From Tethya wilhelma (Eukaryota; Porifera; Demospongiae; Tethyida; Tethyidae), in NCBI GenBank assembly GCA_964030475.1, contig CAXIPT010000002.1, positions 9,022,065 through 9,086,064 on the forward strand: a stretch of DNA of 64,000 nt, in the 5' to 3' direction. Position numbers and translations under genes: made by a program. Shown here piece by piece: positions 23,401 to 32,265 of this stretch. Every line of letters begins with the position of its first letter. The first letter of the stretch is position 1. Below the pieces are notes generated by a model. It made no database searches and was not told the DNA's origin. It saw nothing but the letters and a program-made list of their open reading frames with translations.

Positions 23401-26217
23401 GAGATATTTTTGATAATGTGTTGAGAACTTATACCATCATACAGTGATGAGAAACCAAAAACCTAAAACCATCATACGTGATGAGAAACCAAGAACCCAG
23501 CAACATATTACCAGGCCTATCTCAGCCTAGGAAGGTCGTATTGAGATGGGACTGACACCACTGTGGTCAGAGTGATGAGAGCTTTCAAATGATATGGTTT
23601 ACTTGTGAAATTGGAAGATGGTAATTTTTGTCAAAATCGCACTTGACCAAAGGCCATGCATGGTTTTTGATGATTTTAATCAAAATTTAAATCTGGCATC
23701 AAAATATATCATTTAAAAGATCTCTTCACGCGAATCAGAATGGTACTGATCCCAGCTCAATACGACCTTCCTAGGCTGAGATATTCTTGATAATGTGTTG
23801 AGAACCTATATTATCATACATGCAGTGAAATGAGAAACCAAGAACCTAAAACCATCATACGTGATGAGAAACCAAGAACCCAGCAACACATTACCAAGCC
23901 TATCTCAGCCTAGGAAGGTCGTATTGAAATGGGACTGGCACCATTGTGGTCAGAGTGATGAGAGCTTTCAAATGATATGGTTTACTTGTGAAAATGGAAA
24001 ATGGTAATTTTTGTTAAAATCGTACTAATTATGAAATGGTCATTTACTATACTTGGACACCATTAATTTAGATCAACACTTCTTGCCTTTCACTAATTGC
24101 ATTTACTTGAAAGACTCACCTGGACATGGTGAAAATTCACAGTTACTGTCTGGATTACGCCCAACCACACTACCATCTGGACACACCTTGGCATCAAGAG
24201 TACAAGCTACAGACCCTATATAACAAGCACATAGTGAGCAATGCACAGATCGAGGATTTATAGTATTTTCAGTTTCTGTGTAACTAACAACTAACTAGTC
24301 TGGAACTAGAAGGACCAGATTCTTTAACGACTACAGTATTTTGATGCAGCTGAAATAGCTAGCGCAGTCACTTACGTACCAGGACATGGGCGAAACTGAC
24401 AGTCATTATTTGGGTCACGACTGACTACAGTCTCATCAGGACAAATCTTTGCATCCTCAGTACAGCCTACAGTTCCTGTTAAATTACACAAAATTATACT
24501 ATTGCTGGTGTGGGACTCATTCAGGCTTGCCCCAACAAATACACTATATAGACAGTGTATTATATACAGAGTGCCTTGGTTGCATTACAGGCTCTGCTAT
24601 ATAATTATCTCACTCACCAGGACATGCGAAAAATGCACAGTTGTCATTTGGGTTACGACCAACTGCAGTGCCGTCAGGACATATCATTGCATCAGCAGTA
24701 CAGAATAATGATCCTATATTTCATGTACACATATGCAGTAATGTATCACCATTGCCAGCTTGCATGCAAGTATACGTATTTACCAGGACAAGGAGGAAAT
24801 TCACAATTATTGTTTGGGTCACGGCTGAGTACAGTGTCATCAGGACATATCTTCGCATCTTCAGTACAGCCAATAGCTCCTATAATCATGGAGTATATGA
24901 TTAAGATAAAACACACACTCCTAGCTGTGTACAGTTGCGAAAATAATAAGAATCCGGTGCATTGGAGATATGCCATACAACAGAACTATGGGATGAACTT
25001 AGTGACCATGGATCAGCACCAAAGCAATCAAGAGTTTCTTAGAAGGACAGGTGCATGACATTACCATAGTTATGTGTGTATGTATTCCATACATAATCAG
25101 ACAAAGCAGCCAAATTGTTGCTAGAAAAATTCCTACCAGAAGCCATTATTTTGTCAACACTTACCAGGACATGGGCGAAATTCACAATTATTGTTTGGGT
25201 CACGACCAACTGAAGTGCCATCAGGACACACCATTGCATCAGCTGTACAAAACACTGCTTCTATATAGTTACATGCAGAAATGTGCAACATCAATGACAG
25301 TAACATGACGATTAATTGTAGACTATGTACATAGGATATACCAGGATATACTGATATAGGAAACCCACCCACCCACTCCATATGTGGCTCAATTTAAGGA
25401 AAGTGCATTTTTAAATTTCTTCTGTTTACATGTAAAAATGTATTTTAAAACAGGGTAAACCAACTCTAATGCTATTAAATACTATAATGTGGCATCCTTG
25501 TCTGTGCTTTTGGTAAGTTTATGGTCACTTTCAGTAGTACAAAAACAAAGTGGCTGAAAGTCAGAGTTCAGCCATTTTCTAGCTGCTAAGAATGTACAAG
25601 AAATGCATATAGGAGGGTGGACACTGATTTACATAAAGGGTCAATTTGCAGTACTGCATGTGTATGTAGTCTAATATTATAGTATCTATAGATCAACACC
25701 TACCTGGACATGGGCGAAATTGACAATTGTTATCGGGGTCACGACCAACAAAACTCCCGTCAGGACACATCATAGCATCAGCAGTACAAGCCAATTGACC
25801 ACTTGCTACAACAGAGTAAAGTGCACAATTGTGGAACTACTGCCATAAGAATTAGATATATAGAGCATGCATGCATGCAAAAGCTAGGAAGAAACTACAG
25901 GAGCAAAGATTTAGTTCAGCTGATGGGAACCACACTGTTGCTAATAAGCAATCTCCAGCATGACATGGCATCGTTGAGACTATTGGTGTATATAGCTGTC
26001 AACTCTACACCGTACATGTATATGATAGCCCTCACTATAATTATTGTGCAGGTATTTGAAAGGAGGGGGGAGCGCCCTGCTACCCCTTTTTGGGGCAAAC
26101 ACTGTAACCACACAAAGTAATCAAGTTAACGCATGTCTAAGATTTTTAACAATGGAGGTCTTACTTACTGCAATGAAGAGTTCCCAAGTGGAGAATCAAT
26201 ATACAAAGTGTCTTCAT
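17469..26217 (-). CDS. Secreted or surface-anchored protein of ten single-exon cysteine-rich repeats
   Basis: Twelve exons: 26217-26169 (signal peptide MKTLCILILHLGTLHC), then ten repeat exons 25805-25704, 25260-25165, 24879-24784, 24713-24618, 24475-24380, 24215-24120, 18310-18215, 18070-17975, 17915-17823, 17756-17661, and 17536-17469 encoding a hydrophobic C-terminus ending at a stop. Total 359 aa; phase closes throughout. Each repeat is about 32 residues with four cysteines in the pattern C-T-x-D-x(3)-C-P-(D)-x(4-5)-R-(D/N)-P-x(3)-C-x-F-x(2)-C-P-G. All repeat exons are phase 1 at both ends, so they can be duplicated or skipped without frameshift. The last exon (VPMFVLLAAVLSILI, then stop) looks like a GPI-attachment signal or a short membrane anchor. 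I do not recognise a characterised animal family; similar CPDG...R...C-F...CP units are known in uncharacterised bacterial and algal proteins. Function unknown. More repeats could be hidden in the gap. Confidence 0.8.
18343..18714. mobile_element. MITE with long terminal inverted repeats
   Basis: Outer arms 18343-18460 and 18603-18714 are near-perfect inverted copies (outermost ACAAGTAGTAAAAATTTTAT), separated by about 140 bp of unrelated sequence. Total about 372 bp with no coding capacity. No clear target-site duplication was found. Confidence 0.8.
19130..19350. repeat. Dispersed fold-back repeat, copy in intron
   Basis: Contains the conserved module TTTGAAAGCTCTCATCACTC ... ACAATGGTGCCAGTCCCAT ... 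GGCTGAGATA followed by GGTTCTTGGTTTCTCATCAC twice. The same module recurs in both orientations around the gap at 22.5-24.0 kb. Confidence 0.7.
19993..20207. mobile_element. Small inverted-repeat element (MITE-like)
   Basis: The left end AAGGGGTAAAACTAGAGTGG is the imperfect inverted counterpart of the right end GGCCACTCTGGTTCTTGACC. About 215 bp, no coding capacity. Target-site duplication not clear. Confidence 0.6.
20260..20411 (-). pseudogene. Orphan laminin-EGF-like exon
   Basis: On the minus strand an open 152 bp segment is bounded by an acceptor (CATGCAG at 20412-20418) and a donor (GA|GTGAGTGG at 20259). It encodes about 50 residues with the motif LCVECGGFSHGPRCSSCVDG, the second half of a laminin-type EGF or MEGF8/attractin-like module. 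Its phases (0 in, 2 out) do not fit the phase-1 repeat exons of the host gene. No neighbouring exon of such a gene is visible, so it is either a stranded exon, a nested gene fragment, or part of a larger gene hidden by the gap. Confidence 0.5.
21084..21600 (+). repeat. SINE-like repeat interrupted by a MITE
   Basis: 21084-21180 (GCCATTACATGTAGGCC, GAGATCTGG, GTCAACTAGTGTCTATG) and 21536-21596 (CTATTCTCTGCTCCAATGCC) are contiguous in the intact copy at 61236-61400. Here they are split by the 21181-21533 element. Confidence 0.7.
21181..21533. mobile_element. Pogo/Tigger-like MITE with TA target duplication
   Basis: 353 bp element with inverted ends CAGTAGAACCTCGATTATCC and its complement, flanked by TA on each side (21179-21180 and 21534-21535). 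It also contains internal copies of the TTCGGATAA motif. Non-coding, presumably moved in trans by a pogo/Tigger-type transposase. Confidence 0.85.
22355..22528 (+). repeat. Minisatellite, about 34 bp period, five copies
   Basis: Tandem units containing GGTTCTTGGGTTCTCCACTA and GTTTTAGTGGGAAA, with about 90% identity between units. Lies directly before a fold-back repeat copy and the assembly gap. Confidence 0.8.
22517..24030. repeat. Nested fold-back repeats around the assembly gap
   Basis: At least six copies of the TTTGAAAGCTCTCATCACTC / CCTAGGCTGAGATA module lie in alternating orientation: plus at about 22517, 23180, 23325 and 23700, minus at about 23520-23600 and 23910-23985. Long perfect inverted pairs would fold into hairpins, which probably explains why the assembly failed in the middle. 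Confidence 0.8.
22700..23176. other. Assembly gap (477 N)
   Basis: Unknown bases. Inside the long intron of the 10-repeat gene, flanked on both sides by the same fold-back repeat; true length and content unknown. Confidence 0.99.
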
Positions 26218-27139
26218 TTTTACTTGAATGATAGTTGGTGCTGAAGGACAAAAGACAAAAAGGATTGCTTAATTGCAAGTTGCTATGGCTTCCAAGGATT
26301 TGAGCTTGTGGGAGAATTTATGCAGATGAATTTGCTTAAATGCAGTACCCATTTACAGTAAATATAGTCTATATGGACTTGAAAGCAGCTACTGCAACAA
26401 AGAGGCAATGGTTTTAGATGCCAAAATTACTGAATGCCCAATCAACTTGTAGCATTATGGTTTGTATGTATGGTTGTATTATGGTCACAGTCACACGGTG
26501 CACATCACTTTTTGCGTTTTACACCAACTTGCAATGCCCTCATTCATTCTCGATACTCGTCACAGTACAGTCAGTCTCACCACCCGCAAAACAAGGTTAT
26601 AGACCACAAATTTCAAGATAAATTTCTCGAATCATGAACGTAAGTACCTCACACTTTGACTCTTGAGCTGCTGTTCTTCAGATAACAAATTAAACAGACC
26701 ATGGACGTCCGGACAGACACACAAACAACCAAAGCAAAACAACTACGGGATATTGGATACCGATCATACCGTAACCCTCTGCACGTGATACTCACGCGCC
26801 GCAAACTGCAAGCTCTGCAGACTTCAGGCTGGCAGATCAAATTACAGTAGAGAATGACAAATTTTAAGTCCCTGGGCATTACCCTTCCATAGTAATGAAT
26901 GACAGATGTTGTATACAATAATTAAGTAACTGGGACCAAACCCAAATATAATAATTATTTAGTAAAATTGAAATAGTACAATAGAATACAATGTCATCTG
27001 TTGGGATAATAATGCATAAATGAAGTTGATTAATTTTCATAACACAAAAACTTAATAATGCCAAAAATAAGTCATAGAACCATTCGTAAATAAAGTTCGG
27101 AATCTTAGGATGATGGATTAAAAGTGATGTGATTGACAA
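26218..27139. other. Intergenic between the 10-repeat gene and the small minus-strand gene
   Basis: Should hold the promoter of the 10-repeat gene. 26850-27070 is the better-preserved partner of the decayed duplicate at 16664-16835. No coding sequence supported. Confidence 0.6.
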
Positions 27140-27876
27140 TTATTGTACCCAAAAAAGGTGGATTGTGAAATAAGAGCTGCGTGTCTTTACTGTGGACAGG
27201 AGTGCTAGTCTGAGGGAGGGCTGAAATCATATGTATCAATGTTTTGCACATTCCATGTCAATGAAGAGCATTGAAGATAGACATATACGTACACCATTGG
27301 ATTTTTGTGTGGATTTATTTCAATCTTGAGATACAGTTGGGTGTTGGTTTGGTAGAACTTGTAGGCTTTCAAGTCATATGTGAAGAAGTCCTCAGGGTAC
27401 CGTTCATTAACCTCATGCCTCTCCTTTATAAAATTAATAATAATAGTTACGTATTATTGATCCCAGGATTCAGCTAGTGTTATATTCCTCTGTACCCCTT
27501 AATCCTAAAGTTAAGCTGTGCATGCATGGTTCTATATAATTCGCGTTAATTCTCGGATGCATGTCTCTTCAACATCAGCAGATTCTATAATTATAATTAT
27601 GTTATCCGGTTCAATCCGCGCGCGAACCTACAGTTTGCAACTAACCTTGCTTGTGGCAGCTCTAACAGGAACAGGCGCAGGGTGTGAGGAATCCACTACA
27701 ATCCAGTCATCTCCCCTGCTGACCAAAATGTTTTTGTGGGGGCCTAGCAACGAGTTGAGAACAAAACGTCTTTTGGCGCGGTCCACTCGACCTGCTCGAA
27801 TCTGATGCGATGTTTCGTGATGGAGCACCAGCCAATCGCTAGAGTTAGAATCTAAGTCCTCTGTTTCTGTCATCAT
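27140..27876 (-). CDS. Small protein of unknown function
   Basis: Three exons, 27876-27646, 27420-27289 and 27220-27140, give 147 aa with matching phase (all phase 0). The N-terminus is acidic (MMTETEDLDSNSSDW), followed by a basic segment and RGDDWIVVDSSHPAPVPVRA; exon 2 is rich in aromatic residues (YPEDFFTYDLKAYKFYQ). No signal peptide, membrane segment or known domain is visible to me. The exon 2 acceptor has a weak pyrimidine tract, so the intron structure is less certain than exon 1. It lies in the interval missing from the duplicate near 16.8 kb. Confidence 0.5.
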
Positions 27877-28357
27877 AGATCAGTATAGATGCTATAGATC
27901 ATTACTCGGATCATCTCTTTGTTTACGCGAGTTATAAGCTGCATGTGTGTATAATGTGTACTTTTTTATACTCTACGCTGCGCATTGCATCATAGTGGTT
28001 GCACGACGCATGCGCACACAATGCAGGGGAATTTATTTTTTCTGACGCAACAATAAACTCAATGAGCCATGAAAATTACAGAAGAACAACACAGTCTGCT
28101 ACCTAAGCATCATCTGACAACAATAACTATCATTAAAGTATAGAATATGATAATCAAAAAATCAGATTTATTAAGGCCAGGTTTGGGAGGTTGTAGCACT
28201 CCAGTGCAGTGCACATAATAATGACAGTACTAGTGTGTATAGGTTCATTATGCTACAATAATTATACAATGACATTGTGTAGAATGATTTTACACTATTT
28301 TTTTTGTTGTTGTTGGTTTTTTTTGGTTTTTTTTGTGATCGACTTTCTGGAGCCTAG
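27877..28357. other. Intergenic between GTF3C4 and the small gene
   Basis: Both flanking genes are on the minus strand, so this is GTF3C4 3' flank plus promoter of the small gene. Only T-rich runs (28299-28336) are notable. Confidence 0.6.
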
Positions 28358-30062
28358 TCATGCGACTTGTTCAAAGTACCCTCCACAGTAGACACAACAA
28401 GTGTGTTTGGCTGAAAAACTCTCCAACCAAGAACCTCAATAAAAACAAAAACAACAACATTGATGTTAGAATACATGAATGAGACTGAAATTACCTTCAG
28501 CAAAGTCCAAGTGAGCTCGTGTTGAACTGCACCTCATGCAGGATTGATTGTGAAAGTCAGTGGCCAGCAATAGTGTCAAACTGCAACGACCTACAGAACA
28601 TTATAGCATAGATAATATAGGTTATAGTCAATAAAAACTTATTAATGTGTGAATATATAGCAGGCCAGAGTTGATTTTGCAGACAATCTTGTAATTTACT
28701 ATTATCAAGTATTCTATACTGAGAACTAGAAATGAAGATCATAAGATTGAGATGAACGAAAGTGGCCAGCTAACTGATGTTGAAAGGTCAAAGGATAGAG
28801 GAATTAATGCAGGGAGCAAGCTAAGACTAAGAGCTGAGTGCATATTGTCTAAGGGATGTAATATCTACATGCCTCATATCCAGGCTCTTTCCTTTGAGGC
28901 TTTGAGTTCTGTTATTTTCGAGAGGGAGGGTGTATAAGGCCTGGCTATGTAATAGTCTAGGCAGTAGCCTACTACAGTAGAACCTCTGATAGTGGACCCT
29001 CCAAGATAGGGACACTGTATTATAAACCTCTCAACAAAGGACGATTTTTAGTTCCCAAAAATTCCAATTCCCTATTGTAGCAATACAAACAGAACCTCTG
29101 AGAAGAGGACAACCTCTCTACAAAGGACAAACAAGCCGAATTTATATTGTCCCCAAAGTGTCCTTTGTTCAGAGGTTTCATTGTATATTAATATAATGCC
29201 TATTTACTCCAAATGTGTCCATTTTGGCAAGTATCTCTTTCGCAGTCAGTGATGGTCATTTCCATACCACACGCCACACACACTTCATTCTGACGGGGAG
29301 GAAGTAACCTTTGAACCTAGAGAAAATGGGGGGAAAAAAACAACCAAGGTATATATAGCCCAGAGCAAGGTCTCAGTAGGTTGCAAGCGCACAATTAGAG
29401 ATCACGCAGATAACATTGATTGCCCAAAAATTGCTGAATCAGCGATCTTTTCCTGCTGATTCAGAGAGGTATTCTCACAGTACATGGATAAAATGCTGAT
29501 CAGACAGATAAAGATCACTGACTCAACAATTTTTAAGAAATCAACGTTACCATGTGATCTCTAATTGTGCACTTGCAACCTCCTCTGGGTACAGCAAGCC
29601 ATACTCATGCCTCCTTTACCTTTTTGGCTAGTGTGATGTCACTGGTAGGGGAATCCCCTTGGGAATTTAACCACTCACACATCAAATGAAGACTAACTGT
29701 ATACGAAAAAGATTGACTACATGATCAGCAATGACATCATTATGACATCATAATGGGATCACATGATGCACATACTGCTGCTGAGTGTGTCCCCCTGGTC
29801 CTCATGACTCTCCTTCCATTTCAGCCAGTCCTTCAAACCACTCACAACGTGAAAACGAAGAATACTCTTTCGGCACTTTTGAATCTCATCTTGCCCCTAG
29901 TTATTAAGATTAATTTAATAACTAAATAAATTTAATAAATGGAATATCATACAATGTACGCACACATACACAAAAAATGATCGCAACACCTTTTCTGAGA
30001 TAATGCTCAATTCTAGCGCCAGTTGTAACTTGGACAGTGATGGAGACTTGTGTTTCCTGTGC

Positions 30063-30146
<84 letters not shown>

Positions 30147-31046
30147 NTGCCAGATAAACAGCACCTGTATATGTATGCATGTATGTATTATATAGGACAT
30201 TTTTTCAAGGGAGGCAAATTCCATAGATTTGCTAACAATAGTTTTCATGGGAAAAAATATTTTTTAAACAGATTGTCCTACTCATCATTGTGATAGTACT
30301 ACACGACAAAGTTCATGAATTATATTTTCAAGAATCACCATCAAACCCACAAAGTCTACTTTTTAAATCTAAAGTTACAGTAAACATACATATACATAAA
30401 AGAGTACATGTACCTGAGGTTGCACGATGCCACTTCATCTTACACGGCCAGTGGTCTTCCTCTAAAGAGAGCTTCTCCACAAGCAGTACACTCACATCTT
30501 CCTCAGCTACGAGTCTACTAGTGTTGATAAGTGGCGTACGCATGCCTAGCAGTATCACATGACCACTTCTCGTCGTCATAGCAATGATACTGATACCCGA
30601 TTCCAGTAGTTGAGGAAACCAATCGAATGTTGTGCAAGAGACTAAAAACACTCGTCTGTTGTATTCCGAGTTCATTTCAATTTTGGTCTTGATTGCAGAC
30701 ACTTTGGGGGTGGGGTCAGTGGGTGTGGCCTCTGCTGGTTGGAATAAGTGGGTGTGGTCAAAGTCACATGATCTGAGTAACTTGCAATAAACAGAGCTGA
30801 GATCTAAAGGAAAAAAAAACACGTATACGTGTGAGCAAATAGTGAAATGAAATGCCGTATATAGCACAAAAATTTGCTGCGTGCTCTACCACAAAAATAA
30901 AACCTGCCAAATAGGAAAATTTTGACAATCCGCCAAATTTTATTCCCACCAATATTTTGTGCTATGCGGTACTTAATCTTCTGGTAACTATGATGCAATT
31001 TTATACCCTAGGCTGTCTCCCTTCCTATTTTTCAGTAGTAAATATT

Positions 31047-31123
<77 letters not shown>

Positions 31124-32129
31124 CAACTTTACAGTAATAGTAATACCATAGCAACGTACCAGCAGCCAGTCTCCATCGACTGCTAATGGTGGGAGGAGGT
31201 GAGTACAGCAACAGATGACCAGACTGAGTCAAACAACTCAATACACACCTACATGTACGACAAGGTGTGTGTAAAGTGAATTCAATGTAATTACAAAATT
31301 GGCAATTCAAGACTGATTTCATTTCCATACGCAAAACAGACACAGACTAGGGGAGGTTGTAAGCAAGGTGATAAGTCAGAAAATCTTTCTCTGCTTGATC
31401 ATATGTGTACTTCGTTAATGTTGCTGATCTACAGGTACATTTAATGACAGCACTCAGGTATATGTGAAGGCCTGAGGGCACATACGAGCCTCTGTAAATG
31501 TTGCTGGATCAGCAGAAAAAGATTTTAATTTTAAGCAATCAATAATATTCGCCTAATCTCTAATTGCATGCTTGCAACCTCCTCTAGACACAGGCATCTC
31601 TCAATCATTTCCAACAAACAATTGTATCACTTTTGAAGTATTTTCAGTTAATTGCCTTACCCTCTTAAAGGCGAACATCCAACAGGCGACCAATCAGATC
31701 TCTTAAAAGTGTCACATGACACTCCCACCACGAGGGGGTCAAGGAGACTCGTCATGTCCCATTTCCCCTGAGGAGGGAACTCCGACAGACCGTAACGCTC
31801 CACTCCACCAAGATCGAGAGGGATCATCTGATCTTTACTGGGAATCTGTGCCTGGCTAATCACATAGAGGGGCCTATCTTTAGAAGTTGAGGGGTCTGGA
31901 GAAATTTCATGGTCTCTGGGCCCCTTTAATGTCTGTATCAAAAAATTGGAGTATGAAAACATACTAATTGGTATGACAATTTTTCCAGTCTTGGTGTTCT
32001 TACCAAGATGTAGACGAATTCGTTCGTAGTGACCGCTATTCTCTCATCCCCAGACCAGCTCACTGTGTCTGGCTCGTAGCTCATGTGGTAGAGAGGCAGG
32101 GAGCCCACACGACTCGCATTTGCCGCCAT
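28358..32129 (-). CDS. GTF3C4: TFIIIC subunit GTF3C4 (TFIIIC90), with a 2-nt frame disruption
   Basis: Exons 32129-32004, 31932-31661, 31248-31160, 30803-30414, 30164-30146, 30056-29990, 29896-29776, 29696-29620, 29314-29208, 28590-28495, 28434-28358; about 480 aa. The N-terminal part (SWSGDERIAVTTNEFVYIL) matches the WD-repeat region of TFIIIC90. The C-terminus is the TFIIIC zinc-finger domain: CVACGMEM, CQNGHIWSRCSLT, CMRC and CCVYCGGYF in the same order as human GTF3C4. TFIIIC recruits RNA polymerase III to tRNA promoters. Phase is continuous except inside exon 29314-29208: the first half reads KVQRLLPPRQNEV in the frame handed over by the previous exon, the second half reads CVACG in a frame shifted by 2 nt, at a GTGTGTGG run near 29277. 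The 19-nt exon 30164-30146 includes an N and abuts a long TG run but restores phase. Shorter than vertebrate homologues (about 820 aa). Confidence 0.8.
28975..29183. mobile_element. MITE, family 1, copy 2 (in GTF3C4 intron)
   Basis: 209 bp, clearly the same family as 3077-3290 (shared internal GTAGCAATACAAACAGAACC and CTTTGTTC ends), flanked by TA. Inserted in the intron between exons 29314-29208 and 28590-28495. Confidence 0.8.
30062..30146. repeat. Long (CA)n microsatellite
   Basis: About 42 CA units ending at an ambiguous base (N at 30147). On the coding strand it is (TG)n and lies in a tiny intron between the 19-nt exon and exon 30056-29990 of GTF3C4. Length is probably unreliable. Confidence 0.95.
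31050..31121. repeat. (GA)n microsatellite in GTF3C4 intron
   Basis: About 36 uninterrupted GA units in the intron between exons 31248-31160 and 30803-30414. Confidence 0.95.
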
Positions 32130-32265
32130 TAGTTTTTGTACATCAAAGGTGTAGATAGTCGTCCACGTGTGTGACCTTTGACCTTTTGCAGTTGGTTCAT
32201 GCCAAATAAGGAGCAACTATACAAGGTGACAAGGTCAGCGCTATTCTCTGGCAAGCAAGTCCAAG
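32130..32265. promoter_or_regulatory. Bidirectional promoter region, GTF3C4 / RETSAT
   Basis: Only 136 bp separate the two divergent start codons, so both 5' UTRs and a common promoter must fit here. No TATA box is apparent. Inferred from arrangement. Confidence 0.6.

Larger units (their letters stand above)
18316..24119. other. 5.8 kb repeat-rich intron between repeat exons 6 and 7
   Basis: This intron is far longer than the others in the gene (about 60-4,000 bp lower) and contains MITEs, fold-back repeats, a minisatellite, a SINE-like copy split by a MITE, an orphan laminin-EGF-like exon and a 477 bp gap. Remaining stretches, for example 18715-19190 and 21600-22340, hold no gene I can support. 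Confidence 0.75.
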
